Shown here: one piece after another, positions 44,034-53,387 of the stretch
How positions within the stretch are numbered: position 1 is the first letter of the stretch
Layout of the letters: each line of letters opens with the position of its first letter
NCBI RefSeq assembly: GCF_002727185.1
Contig: NZ_NIZW01000006.1
Location: 248,001 to 312,000, forward strand
Length of the DNA stretch: 64,000 nucleotides
Direction of reading: 5' to 3'
DNA from: Rhodopirellula bahusiensis
Lineage (GTDB): Bacteria > Planctomycetota > Planctomycetia > Pirellulales > Pirellulaceae
Made by a program: the position numbers and the translations under genes
Notes under the pieces: generated by a model
What the model saw: the letters and a program-made list of their open reading frames with translations, nothing else
What the model was told of the DNA's origin: nothing
Database searches by the model: none

Positions 44034-45563
44034 ATGCGACTTTTTTCGATTGTTCTCTGTGCATTTTTGACTTGGCAAACGTTTTCGCCATCGGTTTCGG
44101 CGGATGAACCGAAGAGGCTCGACCCGAGGTCTCCACGCTGGTCACCGCTGGTGGACGTCATTGCGAAGGTGGAGCCCGCGGTAGTCGGTTTGTTTCTAAG
44201 GGATGAGGAGACCGGCGGATTCAACTCCGGCAGTGGGACGATCATTGAATCGTCCGGGTATGTGTTGACCAACGATCATGTGTTGTCGAGCAACAGCGGC
44301 TACGTGGTTCTGGGCAAAGTTGCTGGCAAATTTGAGGTTGTTGGCAGAATGCCCGAAAAGGACATAGCTATCGTTCGCCTGTTGCACGTGAAGGGTCGCT
44401 TGCCGACCGTTCCTTTGGGACGCAGCAACGATGTGCACAATGGCGAAGCGGTCGTCGTGGCGGGCAACCCTGGTGGTCGCGGAATAACGATCACCTCAGG
44501 AATCGTCAGTTCAAAAAAGACGTACCTGGACATGCCCAACGCTCTGATCGCGACGAACTACAACCTGCTCGCACGTGACGATTTCTTGCGGTTCGATGCG
44601 GCCAGCAATCGCGGAAACTCAGGCGGTCCACTCGTGAACATGGAAGGCAAGATCATTGGCATCGTTTCTCGCGTGAACCCGGAAGAGCAGAACGCCGGAT
44701 TTGCGATTCCAATCGATCGTGTTCGCAAATTGCTTGGTCGAATTGTTGAACCGGAACTGCGACACGATCGATGGGTTGGCATCTCACTCAATCCGCTTGC
44801 CGAGGCAGCCGTTGTCGCCACGGTCGAAGAAGGTTCACCAGCTGCAACAGCGGGGGTACTTGCCGGTGATGTGATTGAGATGGTGGCAGGTAGCCGTGTT
44901 CGCAATGCGGCTCAATACACGCTGGTGTTGGATCAAGTGCTCAGAGAATCGGAAGAGGTTGAGTTGCTGGCGAGCAGACGCGGATCAGCGATCCCGGTTT
45001 CGCTGCAGACCGTTGCGGTGCCTCGGCTGCAAGGCATCGAGCTGGATGAGCATGAACCTGGTCTGGACTATCGAATGTACCTGGGCAAGTTCAAAAAGTT
45101 GCCCGAGTTTGAAGAGATGGAAGTTGCAAGATCAGGGCAAGTGGATTCGCTGAACTTAGAGGAGATCCAGGCTGATCAGCGAGACGATTTTGCGTTGAGG
45201 ATCGACGCGATGTTCCGCGTGCCGGAGGAAGGTTTGTATCGATTCCAAATCACATCCGACGATGGGAGTCGGGTTTTCCTGCATGACAAACTTTTCTTGG
45301 ATCACGATGGCAACCATCCCCCCATGACGGTCAGCCGATTGGTTCGAGCCGGCGCCGGTTTGCATCCGATCCGCATCGAGTATTTCGAAGGTGGAGGCGC
45401 ACAAACGTTGACGGTGGGGCTGACACGCCTAGACGTTTCAAAAGACGTCGACGGCGATGACACGGATCCCGAAACGGAACGAACTCCAGTCGAAATGCAG
45501 TTCTTTCGCGTGCCGGCCTCAGACCCTGAGTCGAAACCCACATCGGGAGCTCCGAGCGAGTAA
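44034..45563 (+). CDS. Exported trypsin-like/PDZ serine protease with C-terminal PA14 domain
   Basis: 509 aa from ATG 44034. Signal peptide 1-23 (ends SVSA). Deg/HtrA-type protease domain with H82 (LTNDHVLS), D110 (EKDIAIV) and S196 (NRGNSGGPLV), all catalytic residues kept. A PDZ domain follows (about 255-340; ATAGVLAGDVIEMVAG). The C-terminal 150 residues form a PA14 module (GLYRFQITSDDGSRVFLHDK, DHDGNHPP, GLHPIRIEYFEGGG), normally a carbohydrate-binding fold. A periplasmic or surface protease steered to glycans is a reasonable inference. The DUF1080 gene follows 85 bases downstream. Confidence 0.87.
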   Translation: MRLFSIVLCAFLTWQTFSPSVSADEPKRLDPRSPRWSPLVDVIAKVEPAVVGLFLRDEETGGFNSGSGTIIESSGYVLTNDHVLSSNSGYVVLGKVAGKFEVVGRMPEKDIAIVRLLHVKGRLPTVPLGRSNDVHNGEAVVVAGNPGGRGITITSGIVSSKKTYLDMPNALIATNYNLLARDDFLRFDAASNRGNSGGPLVNMEGKIIGIVSRVNPEEQNAGFAIPIDRVRKLLGRIVEPELRHDRWVGISLNPLAEAAVVATVEEGSPAATAGVLAGDVIEMVAGSRVRNAAQYTLVLDQVLRESEEVELLASRRGSAIPVSLQTVAVPRLQGIELDEHEPGLDYRMYLGKFKKLPEFEEMEVARSGQVDSLNLEEIQADQRDDFALRIDAMFRVPEEGLYRFQITSDDGSRVFLHDKLFLDHDGNHPPMTVSRLVRAGAGLHPIRIEYFEGGGAQTLTVGLTRLDVSKDVDGDDTDPETERTPVEMQFFRVPASDPESKPTSGAPSE

Positions 45564-45648
45564 AATCTTCGCCTGCTGCTTTGGTTGGCAGCGCGGCGGT
45601 TGTTCCAGCCTGTTTCCCCCACCTCACTTTCCTACCTGCGAATTGCTG

Positions 45649-46347
45649 ATGAAAACGTATTTCTTTGCTGCTGTCACACTGTGTGTTTCGACACTTCTTG
45701 CCCATTCACCCGCCGCAATGGCGGAGGACGCCGCCAAGACCGGAAAGTGGGAAACACTTTTCGACGGCAGCAACTTGGATGCTTGGCGCGAATACAACCG
45801 CGAATCGGTGACGACCGGTTGGAAGATTGATGGCGATGCGTTGACGTGCATCTCACGCAAAGATCAAGGCGAAGGTGCTCGCGGCGAAAACTTGATTACA
45901 AAAGAAAAGTATGCAGCGTTTGAGCTGGAACTCGATTTCAAAGTCACCCCCGCAGCGAACAGCGGTGTGATGTTCCATGTCGTCGAAACAAAGAAGCCGC
46001 CTTACTACACCGGACCTGAGATTCAGATCCAGGATCACAAGGGCGGCCACGATCCACAAAAATGTGGATGGTTGTATCAGCTGTATCCCGCGGAAACGGA
46101 TTCAACCAAACCCGCCGGCGAGTGGAATCACTTGCGAGTGCTGATCACACCTGCGAAGTGCCAGATTGAAGTCAACGGTGTTCTCTACAGTGAGTTCGTC
46201 AAAGGCAGCGATGATTGGAACGAACGTGTTGCCAAGTCAAAGTTTGGCAAGTGGGAAGGCTTTGGCGAACCCACAAACGGTCACATTTGCTTGCAAGATC
46301 ACAACGACGAAGTTTCGTATCGCAACATTCGCGTTCGGCGTCTGTAG
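45649..46347 (+). CDS. Secreted DUF1080 (3-keto-disaccharide hydrolase-type) protein
   Basis: 232 aa from ATG 45649. A signal peptide (MKTYFFAAVTLCVSTLLAHS, cut near AMA) is followed by a single DUF1080 concanavalin-like domain: WETLFDGSNLDAWR, FELELDFKVTPAANSGVMFHV, GPEIQIQDHKGG, WNHLRVLI and the end GHICLQDHNDEVSYRNIRVR. DUF1080 domains act as 3-keto-glycoside hydrolases or sugar-binding modules, and are very frequent in planctomycetes. Its substrate is unknown. It may be co-transcribed with the protease-PA14 gene. Confidence 0.9.
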   Translation: MKTYFFAAVTLCVSTLLAHSPAAMAEDAAKTGKWETLFDGSNLDAWREYNRESVTTGWKIDGDALTCISRKDQGEGARGENLITKEKYAAFELELDFKVTPAANSGVMFHVVETKKPPYYTGPEIQIQDHKGGHDPQKCGWLYQLYPAETDSTKPAGEWNHLRVLITPAKCQIEVNGVLYSEFVKGSDDWNERVAKSKFGKWEGFGEPTNGHICLQDHNDEVSYRNIRVRRL

Positions 46348-46693
46348 GTCGTAACTGACAGCGAGCGGATGGCTTCCCCTAATGTGAAACGATCCGCGTG
46401 AAACACGCTGGGGCAAAGGGAAGGGCCATGGTGAAGCCCTCCCTGCCTCACCATGGCCCTATCATTGCTGGAACGATTTGGCACCGATCGTTCCACCCTC
46501 CCAATCCATGGTACAAGGAGTATCGGACCGCACCGGTCAAATGCTTCAATCGATTTGGTGAGGTGAACCCGTTTTTTCTGGCGGGGCGCATCTTCCTTTG
46601 GCAAAGCAACCGTTTTTGTATCTTTTCGATGCGGTTTGCCGCGAAGGAAGGCTCGGTTCTAAACGAGTCTTCCGGTTGCAAGAACAGGTGACG
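46348..46693. other. 346-base gap between the DUF1080 gene and fliG, with two inverted repeats
   Basis: Converging genes flank this gap. It has a 13-bp perfect inverted repeat (46422-46460) and an 8-bp one (46470-46494), listed separately. I find no gene; several short open frames on both strands look like noise. Confidence 0.6.
46422..46494. repeat. Pair of inverted repeats downstream of fliG and the DUF1080 gene
   Basis: AGGGCCATGGTGA (46422-46434) pairs with TCACCATGGCCCT (46448-46460) around 13 bases; GGAACGAT (46470-46477) pairs with ATCGTTCC (46487-46494) around 9 bases. Neither is followed by a T-run on either strand, so termination would be Rho-assisted if at all. Confidence 0.65.
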
Positions 46694-47701
46694 TCAGGTG
46701 ACGTACTCTTCTTCGGCTTCGCCGGTTGGGCGTGAGATTTCGCCGGTGTCCTCGAGATGCCGGACGATGTCGACAATTTTTTGCTGGACAGCTTCGACTT
46801 CGCTGATGCGAACACTGCCCAAGTACCCCATTTCTTCCTGCAAATTCTCGGCCGCTCGCGAACTCATGTTTCGCAGCACTTTCTGTTGCAGCCCCTCGCT
46901 GGCGCCCTTCAGCGCCATCGCCCACTGAGCCGTTTCGACATTCTTCAGCAACGCTTGGATATCGCGATCACCAAGTTTGGAAATATCCTCAAAGACGAAC
47001 ATCAATCGTCGAATGTCTTCGGATAGCTCGGGATCTTCGCGACCCAGTGATTCCATGATGGTTCTCTCGATGGCACGTTCGACCACGTTGAGGATCTCCG
47101 CGACGCTTTCGACGCCACCGGTGTTGCTGTGTTGTTGGTTGACCATGTTGCTGAGGCGAAGTTCTAGGCCACGTTCAAGTTCGGAAACCGCCGCAGGGCT
47201 GGTTCGCCCGATCGACGCGATGCGCCGGATGACTTCCAGCTGTTTCACGGGATCGAGTCCGGCCAGCACTTCCGCGGCGTAGGACGAGGGAACGTGCGAA
47301 AGCAGCAGAGCAATCGTTTGCGGGTGTTCTTCCCCGATGAATTGCAGCAGAGTTTGCGTGTCGACCTTTTTGACAAAGCCGAACGGCATCGCATCGATGG
47401 TTTGTTGCAGGTTGCCGATCAGTTCTCCGGCATCCCGCCCCAACGCTTCTTTGATCAGTTCCTTGGCTCGTTCCAGGCCACCTGGGCTGGCGTAGATCGA
47501 GCTCGCTTTGCTGGTCAGGAACTCAGCGATCACGACTTCTTGTTCGTCGCCACCGACCGAGTCGATCTGCGCGATTTTGATGCTGATCGTTTCGATCAAT
47601 CGCGGCGGAAGTTGACCGAGGACCTTTGCCGCGACCTTCGTGGGAAGGCTCATCAGCAAGATTGCCGCTTTCGTCAATCCGCGATCGTCAGCGATACTCA
47701 T
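46694..47701 (-). CDS. fliG: Flagellar motor switch protein FliG
   Basis: 335 aa from ATG 47701; an upstream ATG would add 14 residues not typical of the family. FliG sits on the MS-ring in the cytoplasm and couples to MotA for torque and switching. N-terminal LTKAAILLMSLP, middle domain GEEHPQTIALLLSHVP (EHPQ motif), and C-terminal domain MFVFEDISKLGDRDIQALLK and LQEEMGYLGSVRISEVE with the charged torque helix. Length and domain order are normal. It stands alone here, with no fliF or fliH next to it. Confidence 0.95.
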   Translation of the reverse strand: MSIADDRGLTKAAILLMSLPTKVAAKVLGQLPPRLIETISIKIAQIDSVGGDEQEVVIAEFLTSKASSIYASPGGLERAKELIKEALGRDAGELIGNLQQTIDAMPFGFVKKVDTQTLLQFIGEEHPQTIALLLSHVPSSYAAEVLAGLDPVKQLEVIRRIASIGRTSPAAVSELERGLELRLSNMVNQQHSNTGGVESVAEILNVVERAIERTIMESLGREDPELSEDIRRLMFVFEDISKLGDRDIQALLKNVETAQWAMALKGASEGLQQKVLRNMSSRAAENLQEEMGYLGSVRISEVEAVQQKIVDIVRHLEDTGEISRPTGEAEEEYVT

Positions 47702-47784
47702 GGTCGACGAACTATTCACTTCGTTGAGAAACCTGCCATGCAAATGAGAGGAAGCACCGCATGAGTGAGCACTTCACGTATCTT

Positions 47785-47792
47785 TCATCGGC
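47785..47792 (-). promoter_or_regulatory. Possible FliA-type -10 element upstream of fliG
   Basis: On the minus strand GCCGATGA lies 84 bases before the fliG ATG, one base off the sigma-28 -10 consensus. No convincing -35 is seen. Confidence 0.22.
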
Positions 47793-47881
47793 AATCCAAA
47801 GGGCAGGCTCAACCGAACGCCGAAGAGGGAGGCGTCGTGCCGAATTAGGATCGGGATATCTGGCAGAACCAGCAAACTCGG

Positions 47882-49510
47882 CTAGGGTGCTGCGGTTTGG
47901 GGAGGTTTGCCGAGCACGCGAACGATCAACCAGAGCACCGTCGCGGAGATCAGCAGACTGATCCAAGGCGAGATGCCCCAGGATGCAGGCAGTGTCCCAA
48001 AAAGAATACACGTGACGCCGACCACCAACGCGTAAGGCATTTGTGTTCGCACGTGCAGCACGTGATTGCAATCACAAGCTCGGCTGGACAACACCGTCGT
48101 ATCGGATAGCGGGGAGCAATGATCACCGAAGATCGCCCCGGCGAGCACGCTGCTGAACGTGGCGAGGCAGATCGGCGACATCGCGAGAGACGCATTCGCT
48201 GCCGTTGACAAGCCCGACGAGGAAACAGCGTCCGCTGTACCCAGAAGAGCTTGTTGCAGATTGATTGATAGCGCAACGGCCAGCGGGGTCAGAATCGCCA
48301 TGGTGCCCCAACTGGTTCCGGTGGCGAATGCAATGAAGGCGGCCAACAGAAACACGCAGGTGGGAAGCCATTCGACGGGGAGACGTTCATCCAGAATCGA
48401 CGCGAGATAGCCTCCCGTGTCGAGTTGGTCCGCCCCGGTCAGCGACGACAGTCCCCATGCCAACCAAAGCACCGCCATCGCTGGCAACATTTGCAGCATG
48501 CCTTGCAATGATCCCATGACAACCAACTCCCACGACACTTTGCTCAGAAGCATGGCGAGCGTCCCAGCGACGAACAGCCCCGCCCCACCGCCAACGACAA
48601 GTGCTAGATAAGAATTTCCATTCCCGATGACGTGCCCAAAGGTTTGCCAGGTCGACATCTCGCCTTCCATCGGTTCCTGCAGTCCCGTCCAGACCAGAAC
48701 ACCGCTGATCACAATCAAGCACACGACAATCGGCATGACCGAGGCAAGCGTATCTCGCCACGATGTGGATGACGAAGAAAGATGATGATTGATTGGCTGT
48801 CTCGCCGCGGCGTTTTCTTCCGCCCACATTGGCCCGAAGTCTCGTCCCGATCGAGCGATGACAAAGACAAACCACAATGCCAACAGCGGGTAGAAACGAT
48901 AGGGAAGGCTATGCAAGAAGACTGAAAAGGTCATGTTCGTCGCTTCGATTCCGGCGTCAATGAGGCCGGTCTGCAAGTAGCTGAGTTCGGTTGCGACCCA
49001 GGTGCTCACAAGCGTCAGCCCCGCGACGGGAGCGGCCGTGGAATCAACCAGATAGGCCAGCTTGGCTCTCGAGATCCCGTACCGCTGCGCCGTGGTTCGC
49101 ATCGTTCCGCCGACCAGCAGTGTGTTGGCGTAGTCGTCAAAGAAGATCAACAATCCAGTGAAGCCGATCAGTGTTTGCCCACCGCGGCGAGTGGACACGC
49201 GACGAGTCCATCCGGAAATCATCCGGGCCATGCTGCCAGCGGACTCCAGCACGCCCACCATTCCGCCCAAAAGCAATGTGAAGGCGAGGACGTGAAGGTG
49301 ATCCATGTCGCGAACGGACTGTTCAATCGTCACGACAAATTGGGTTGTCGCTCGAACGACCGATTCCAAGGGGCCGGGGCTTTCGCGAGACGACAACAAC
49401 AAGGTGCCAACAAAAATACCGATCGCGAGAGGAAGCAAAACGCGGCGGGTGAGCAGAGCCAAGATGATCGCGACGGCGGGCGGAAATAACGATTCGATGC
49501 CGTCGAACAT
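47882..49510 (-). CDS. NhaC-family Na+/H+ antiporter
   Basis: 542 aa with about 12 hydrophobic segments. Family blocks: FTLLLGGMVGVLESAGSM, GLLIFFDDYANTLLVGGTMR, LAYLVDSTAAPVAGLTLVST, a late GTSWGTMAILTPLAVAL and FGDHCSPLSDTTVLSS. These are found in NhaC-type ion/proton or amino acid antiporters in the inner membrane. The exact ion is inferred only. Monocistronic; the upstream gene ends 40 bases away on the same strand. Confidence 0.87.
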   Translation of the reverse strand: MFDGIESLFPPAVAIILALLTRRVLLPLAIGIFVGTLLLSSRESPGPLESVVRATTQFVVTIEQSVRDMDHLHVLAFTLLLGGMVGVLESAGSMARMISGWTRRVSTRRGGQTLIGFTGLLIFFDDYANTLLVGGTMRTTAQRYGISRAKLAYLVDSTAAPVAGLTLVSTWVATELSYLQTGLIDAGIEATNMTFSVFLHSLPYRFYPLLALWFVFVIARSGRDFGPMWAEENAAARQPINHHLSSSSTSWRDTLASVMPIVVCLIVISGVLVWTGLQEPMEGEMSTWQTFGHVIGNGNSYLALVVGGGAGLFVAGTLAMLLSKVSWELVVMGSLQGMLQMLPAMAVLWLAWGLSSLTGADQLDTGGYLASILDERLPVEWLPTCVFLLAAFIAFATGTSWGTMAILTPLAVALSINLQQALLGTADAVSSSGLSTAANASLAMSPICLATFSSVLAGAIFGDHCSPLSDTTVLSSRACDCNHVLHVRTQMPYALVVGVTCILFGTLPASWGISPWISLLISATVLWLIVRVLGKPPQTAAP

Positions 49511-49549
49511 ACTGGGTTCCGTCAGGGAAATTCAGGGCGGCTGAGACGG

Positions 49550-51775
49550 CTATCGCAACCGCGACAAGCGGACGGGAGCGGACAAGCTTTGTGCGGCCGC
49601 GGCTTCCGATAAGCTGGCGGTCATGTAGCTCGGAAGCAATTCGATGATTTCGGCTCTCTCGTTTGCAAACGATTCCAAGCCATCCAACAAGTCCAACGCG
49701 TGCAAGCGAATGGAAGCGGCATCGCGACCATCATATCGGCCAGCGATCTTTGACCACCTGACCCCGAGCTTTCCTCGAGCTTGTGCCGCCGCGTCGTCTT
49801 GCGAGTCGCCAAATTCCTCACGCCACTGCATCTCCGCCTTTGACAACGATGACAGCCGTGAATCCGAAGCATTGCACATCAGCGACAGGCCGTCATCCCA
49901 GCGTCGAAGTTGCAAGCAAAGCGTTCGCCCCAACACACCAGCCGACGCCTCGGACTGCTCCATACGTGCTAATTCCGAATCGGTGGGCAGCGTCTTGATG
50001 GACGTCAGCAAGTCAGTCAGTTCGGTGCGTGACTGCTCGTTCGTTGCGAAGGCGACCAGTCTTTCGGCATCAAATCCAAACGATGTACACCATTGATTTT
50101 TGTTATTCAGTATCAATTGGTCCAGCAAACCGTTCGCACGAAGCAACAAGTGATTCAGGTGATCGGTGGTGGAAATCGTCAATCGACAATCTCGCCAGCT
50201 TTCGATCAGTTGCCGCACCATCGGATCAGACCAAGTCGATTGAACGTCGCCCGGCAATGATTGCCCGGTTGCTGCGGCGGTCAACGCGACCAGTTCCTCG
50301 GCACGTTGGCAAGTCATATCGACTGGTTCAACCAGCCAACTTGCCCGCAAGCTCAGATGCATTGCAGCGAGGTGCTCGAGAGATCCGTTGCCAGCCAGTT
50401 CGGCGATCAGCTCCCACTGGTCAATCAAGCCGGCCGCCTCGGTCAAACGAAACCGGCGAGTGACCCGCTCGGTCTCATCCCACAACTCCTGTGTTGCTTC
50501 GCTGATTTCCGCTTCGGTGAATCGTGGTTCGATCGGTTTGGGAACCGTTGTCGCAGCAACGCTAGATTCCGTCATCGCGACTTCAGCCACAACCGTCTCT
50601 TCACCGACAGGCTCGGATGTCTCGGCTCCTTCGGCCATTTCGTTCGCGAGTTCCACCACCGCCGGGCCGCTGGGTGAGACCGTTTCCATCGATTCTTCGA
50701 CAGCCGTCTCGGCAACGTTTGTATCGAGACTTGGCTGTGGTTGATTCTCGGAGTTTTCGACAACGGCAGCATCCGCAATCACGGGCTCTGGTAGCGTTGA
50801 CGTGCTCGGCATCTCATCCGAGACCGCTTCAGGGCGCGCCGCGTCTGTCTCGATCGTTGGAATTTCTACCGGCAGTGCCTCCACCAGTTCAGTTGGTTGC
50901 GTTGCGATCGTCGGTTGGTTGGCTTGTCGAGCTCCCAACCAGTACGCCAAATAAAACGTGGCGGAAAGACACAGAATGGAAAGTCCGACCAAGGTACGAA
51001 CTTCCGACATCCAACGCTTCCATCGGCCACGCTGAGATCGCATTTCCTCGAGAACCAATTCGTTCTCGTTGCGCGGCGGCAAATCATCCAGCAACGACCG
51101 CTCGACGGAAGGCTGAACCCACTGACTGGTTAGATCGGTTGCGACTGCGACTGTTTTCGGGTCACTGGCATCGATCGCCAACTCAACCAATTGGTCGCGA
51201 GTGGCGGGAGGATGCCCGGGAACCAGGACGTTGTTTTGAATCGGTGACGATTGGTCGTCCGCTGCGAAAATGGTTTCTTGCGAGAACGCGGTGTGCGATA
51301 CGCTCTCCATCTCAAGCGGAAGGATGCGTCCCAGCTGGACTTGTTGGTGGCGGTCGATTCGATACCGCGGGTCCATCACTCGGTAGGCCGACGTGATGAC
51401 TCGAGCCAGATGACATTCATTGATCGTCGACGGCCTGCTGACCTGGACCGACGCGAGTGCACCGGCGCTGCGTTTGGTGGCCGTCCGGATGATGTGCAGA
51501 CGACTTTCGTTGGTTCGAAGTCCCAATGTCGCGAAATGCAAGTCGTCTAGAAAATCGTTGGCCGAACTCGGATCTGGATGACAGTGGCGGACTTGGTCAA
51601 AGATCGAATCGTTGGATTGATCGTCTCCGTGGTCGCCTGCATCGTCCGATTCCGCGGTCGGCAATCCCGGTCGCGTCAATGCATCTCCATCCGCCGCGTC
51701 GCGATCCGAAACCGGATTCGCGTCGTCGATCGAAGCATCGATCGGTCGGTCGTTGGGGGGAGTGTTTTCGGACAT
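49550..51775 (-). CDS. Large single-pass membrane protein, unknown function
   Basis: 741 aa. An acidic N-terminus (1-60) is followed by a soluble domain (about 60-200, with a DnaJ-like or FHA-like start not resolved), one transmembrane segment at 261-281 (TLVGLSILCLSATFYLAYWL), a Glu/Val/Pro/Thr-rich spacer (about 285-420) and a helical C-terminal domain to 741. I do not recognise any part. The tail segment AEMQWREEFGDSQDDAAAQA and the rest are helix-rich. The spacer suggests that the C-terminal part stands away from the membrane on the far side. Lies between the antiporter and the isomerase-like gene, all on the minus strand. Confidence 0.65.
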   Translation of the reverse strand: MSENTPPNDRPIDASIDDANPVSDRDAADGDALTRPGLPTAESDDAGDHGDDQSNDSIFDQVRHCHPDPSSANDFLDDLHFATLGLRTNESRLHIIRTATKRSAGALASVQVSRPSTINECHLARVITSAYRVMDPRYRIDRHQQVQLGRILPLEMESVSHTAFSQETIFAADDQSSPIQNNVLVPGHPPATRDQLVELAIDASDPKTVAVATDLTSQWVQPSVERSLLDDLPPRNENELVLEEMRSQRGRWKRWMSEVRTLVGLSILCLSATFYLAYWLGARQANQPTIATQPTELVEALPVEIPTIETDAARPEAVSDEMPSTSTLPEPVIADAAVVENSENQPQPSLDTNVAETAVEESMETVSPSGPAVVELANEMAEGAETSEPVGEETVVAEVAMTESSVAATTVPKPIEPRFTEAEISEATQELWDETERVTRRFRLTEAAGLIDQWELIAELAGNGSLEHLAAMHLSLRASWLVEPVDMTCQRAEELVALTAAATGQSLPGDVQSTWSDPMVRQLIESWRDCRLTISTTDHLNHLLLRANGLLDQLILNNKNQWCTSFGFDAERLVAFATNEQSRTELTDLLTSIKTLPTDSELARMEQSEASAGVLGRTLCLQLRRWDDGLSLMCNASDSRLSSLSKAEMQWREEFGDSQDDAAAQARGKLGVRWSKIAGRYDGRDAASIRLHALDLLDGLESFANERAEIIELLPSYMTASLSEAAAAQSLSAPVRLSRLR

Positions 51776-51831
51776 GTGCGAAAGTGCGAACCGAATATCA
51801 GGTGAGATGTCCAGCGGCGGGAGTCCAAGAA

Positions 51832-52686
51832 TCAGACGTTACACAACGTGAAGGCTTGGCGGAGAGAGGCGATCGGGTCCGGGTTGGTAGGAATGAATTC
51901 TTGGGCGAGGTAGCCAGTATAACCGGTCTCCTGAATTGCCCTGATGATAGGTGGATAGTTGATTTCTTGGTTAAAATCCAGCTCTCCCCGGCCTGGATTG
52001 CCGGCGGTGTGATAATGCCCCACAAATTCGTGATAACGGCGTAGTTGACGGATCACGTCCCCGTGCATGATTTGCACGTGATAAATGTCGAAAAGCAGTT
52101 TCATGGCTGGCGAATCGACCGCTCGGATCAAATCCACGCAGCGGTGGATATCATCGCCCCAGTATCCGGGGTGCCCTTTCATCGGATGGGAATCGTCGAC
52201 GCTGTTGAGGTGTTCCAGCACGATCTGGATTCCGTTCTGCTCCGCGTAAGGTGCCACGCGTTTCCAACAGGACACGCAATTTCGGAAGGCGGCTTCTTCA
52301 GTGATGCCGGGTGTCCGCATTCCGGCGAAGGTGATGACGGAAGGAGCACCGAACTTCACCGCGAGGTCGATTCCGTGTCGAAGCGATTTCTCAACGGCTT
52401 GATGATTCGCAGGATCAAGCGGCCCCTTTTGGAATCCATGGCTGCCAACCAACGAGATCTCCAAACCCAATTCTCGAATCGCCGGATAGTGCTCTGCACC
52501 GACACCTTCGAGCGCCACGTAGCCAATCTTCTTCGCTTCGGCGGCCAACGTCATCACCGGCATCGGTTTGAAACACCAGCCCATAATGGATTGCCGAATG
52601 GAAGTCGTCGGCTGATCAGTCGTCGCGTTCTGAGCCCCCGTCGTCGCGTTGGTTGCTTCAGAGGAAGGCGGTGGTTGAGCGGGCAT
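51832..52686 (-). CDS. Hydroxypyruvate isomerase-like TIM-barrel protein
   Basis: 284 aa. A Ser/Thr/Ala-rich N-terminal stretch of about 30 residues precedes the xylose-isomerase-like barrel: SIMGWCFKPM, GYVALEGVG, IQIVLEHLNS, MKLLFDIYHVQIMHGDVI, GHYHTAGNPGRGELD and YTGYLAQEFIP. The Glu, Asp, His and Glu metal ligands of the Hyi/IolE family appear present (E in VLEHL, D in FDIYH, E in AQEF). The reaction could be hydroxypyruvate/tartronate semialdehyde isomerisation or a related sugar-acid step. The genomic neighbours do not help. Confidence 0.85.
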   Translation of the reverse strand: MPAQPPPSSEATNATTGAQNATTDQPTTSIRQSIMGWCFKPMPVMTLAAEAKKIGYVALEGVGAEHYPAIRELGLEISLVGSHGFQKGPLDPANHQAVEKSLRHGIDLAVKFGAPSVITFAGMRTPGITEEAAFRNCVSCWKRVAPYAEQNGIQIVLEHLNSVDDSHPMKGHPGYWGDDIHRCVDLIRAVDSPAMKLLFDIYHVQIMHGDVIRQLRRYHEFVGHYHTAGNPGRGELDFNQEINYPPIIRAIQETGYTGYLAQEFIPTNPDPIASLRQAFTLCNV

Positions 52687-53037
52687 CGCAGAAGTCCGTC
52701 GCGTGGGGGAATTAAGTGGGAACTCACATCATGATCGCTTTGGACTGCACCCTTCAACAAGGAAAGTGATTGCGAAGTGAATCGCAGCGAGTTGATTGGA
52801 CGGATGAGCGAGCGATTTGGTCCCGAAAACAGAGAAATTTGTGAGAGTTTTCGACATCGGGTTCAAGCTTTGTGATTCGCCCGCAAATTTCACTCAAGTT
52901 ACCCAATCGGCACAGTCGATACTTCTTTCACGCGACGCCCTGGCGTCGAACCCGCTTGGCTTGTTACATCCTGATCATCGGGTTGCCAATCTTCGCGGCC
53001 ATGCCAACCGAAACTCTCGTCAATGGAATGACTCTCT
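52687..53037. other. 351-base gap between the isomerase-like gene and a small unknown gene
   Basis: It separates divergent genes and so should hold promoters for both, but I see no strong consensus match. A short hairpin, CGACGCC-CT-GGCGTCG, lies at 52933-52948. Open frames in the gap have no protein-like character. Confidence 0.45.
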
Positions 53038-53313
53038 GTGACATCCCTCACCGCACGTCACCAATCGAAAACGGATTCCACCGACCTGAAGCAAGCTCGC
53101 CGCAATATGGAACTGGACCGAATGGCTGGATTGGGAACGCCCAAAACCGTTTCTCTTCCGCTGTCACAAGTGGCTCGATTGTTGATCGACGCCGCCCAGA
53201 GCAACCGAACTTGGCTGATGGATTTCGCAGATGACGTGGTACGAATCGACTCCGATTTGTACGAAGTCCTTCTGGCATACCAAGAATTGGGCAGCGACCT
53301 TCGCACCGCTTGA
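53038..53313 (+). CDS. Small protein of unknown function upstream of parA-like gene
   Basis: 91 aa with a GTG start; ATG 53107 is an alternative and would give 68 aa. The part after residue 35 has an orderly helical pattern, VSLPLSQVARLLIDAAQ then LMDFADDVVRIDSDLYEVLL, which is why I regard it as real. It has no Cys or transmembrane segment. It lies 74 bases before the ParA-like gene on the same strand and may be its partner. No family recognised. Confidence 0.55.
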   Translation: MTSLTARHQSKTDSTDLKQARRNMELDRMAGLGTPKTVSLPLSQVARLLIDAAQSNRTWLMDFADDVVRIDSDLYEVLLAYQELGSDLRTA

Positions 53314-53387
53314 TTGGTTGTCAGATTTGGATCGGATCCATCTACACGCACGACACTAACCATTTGTAACTCAGGAGCATTGCCATC

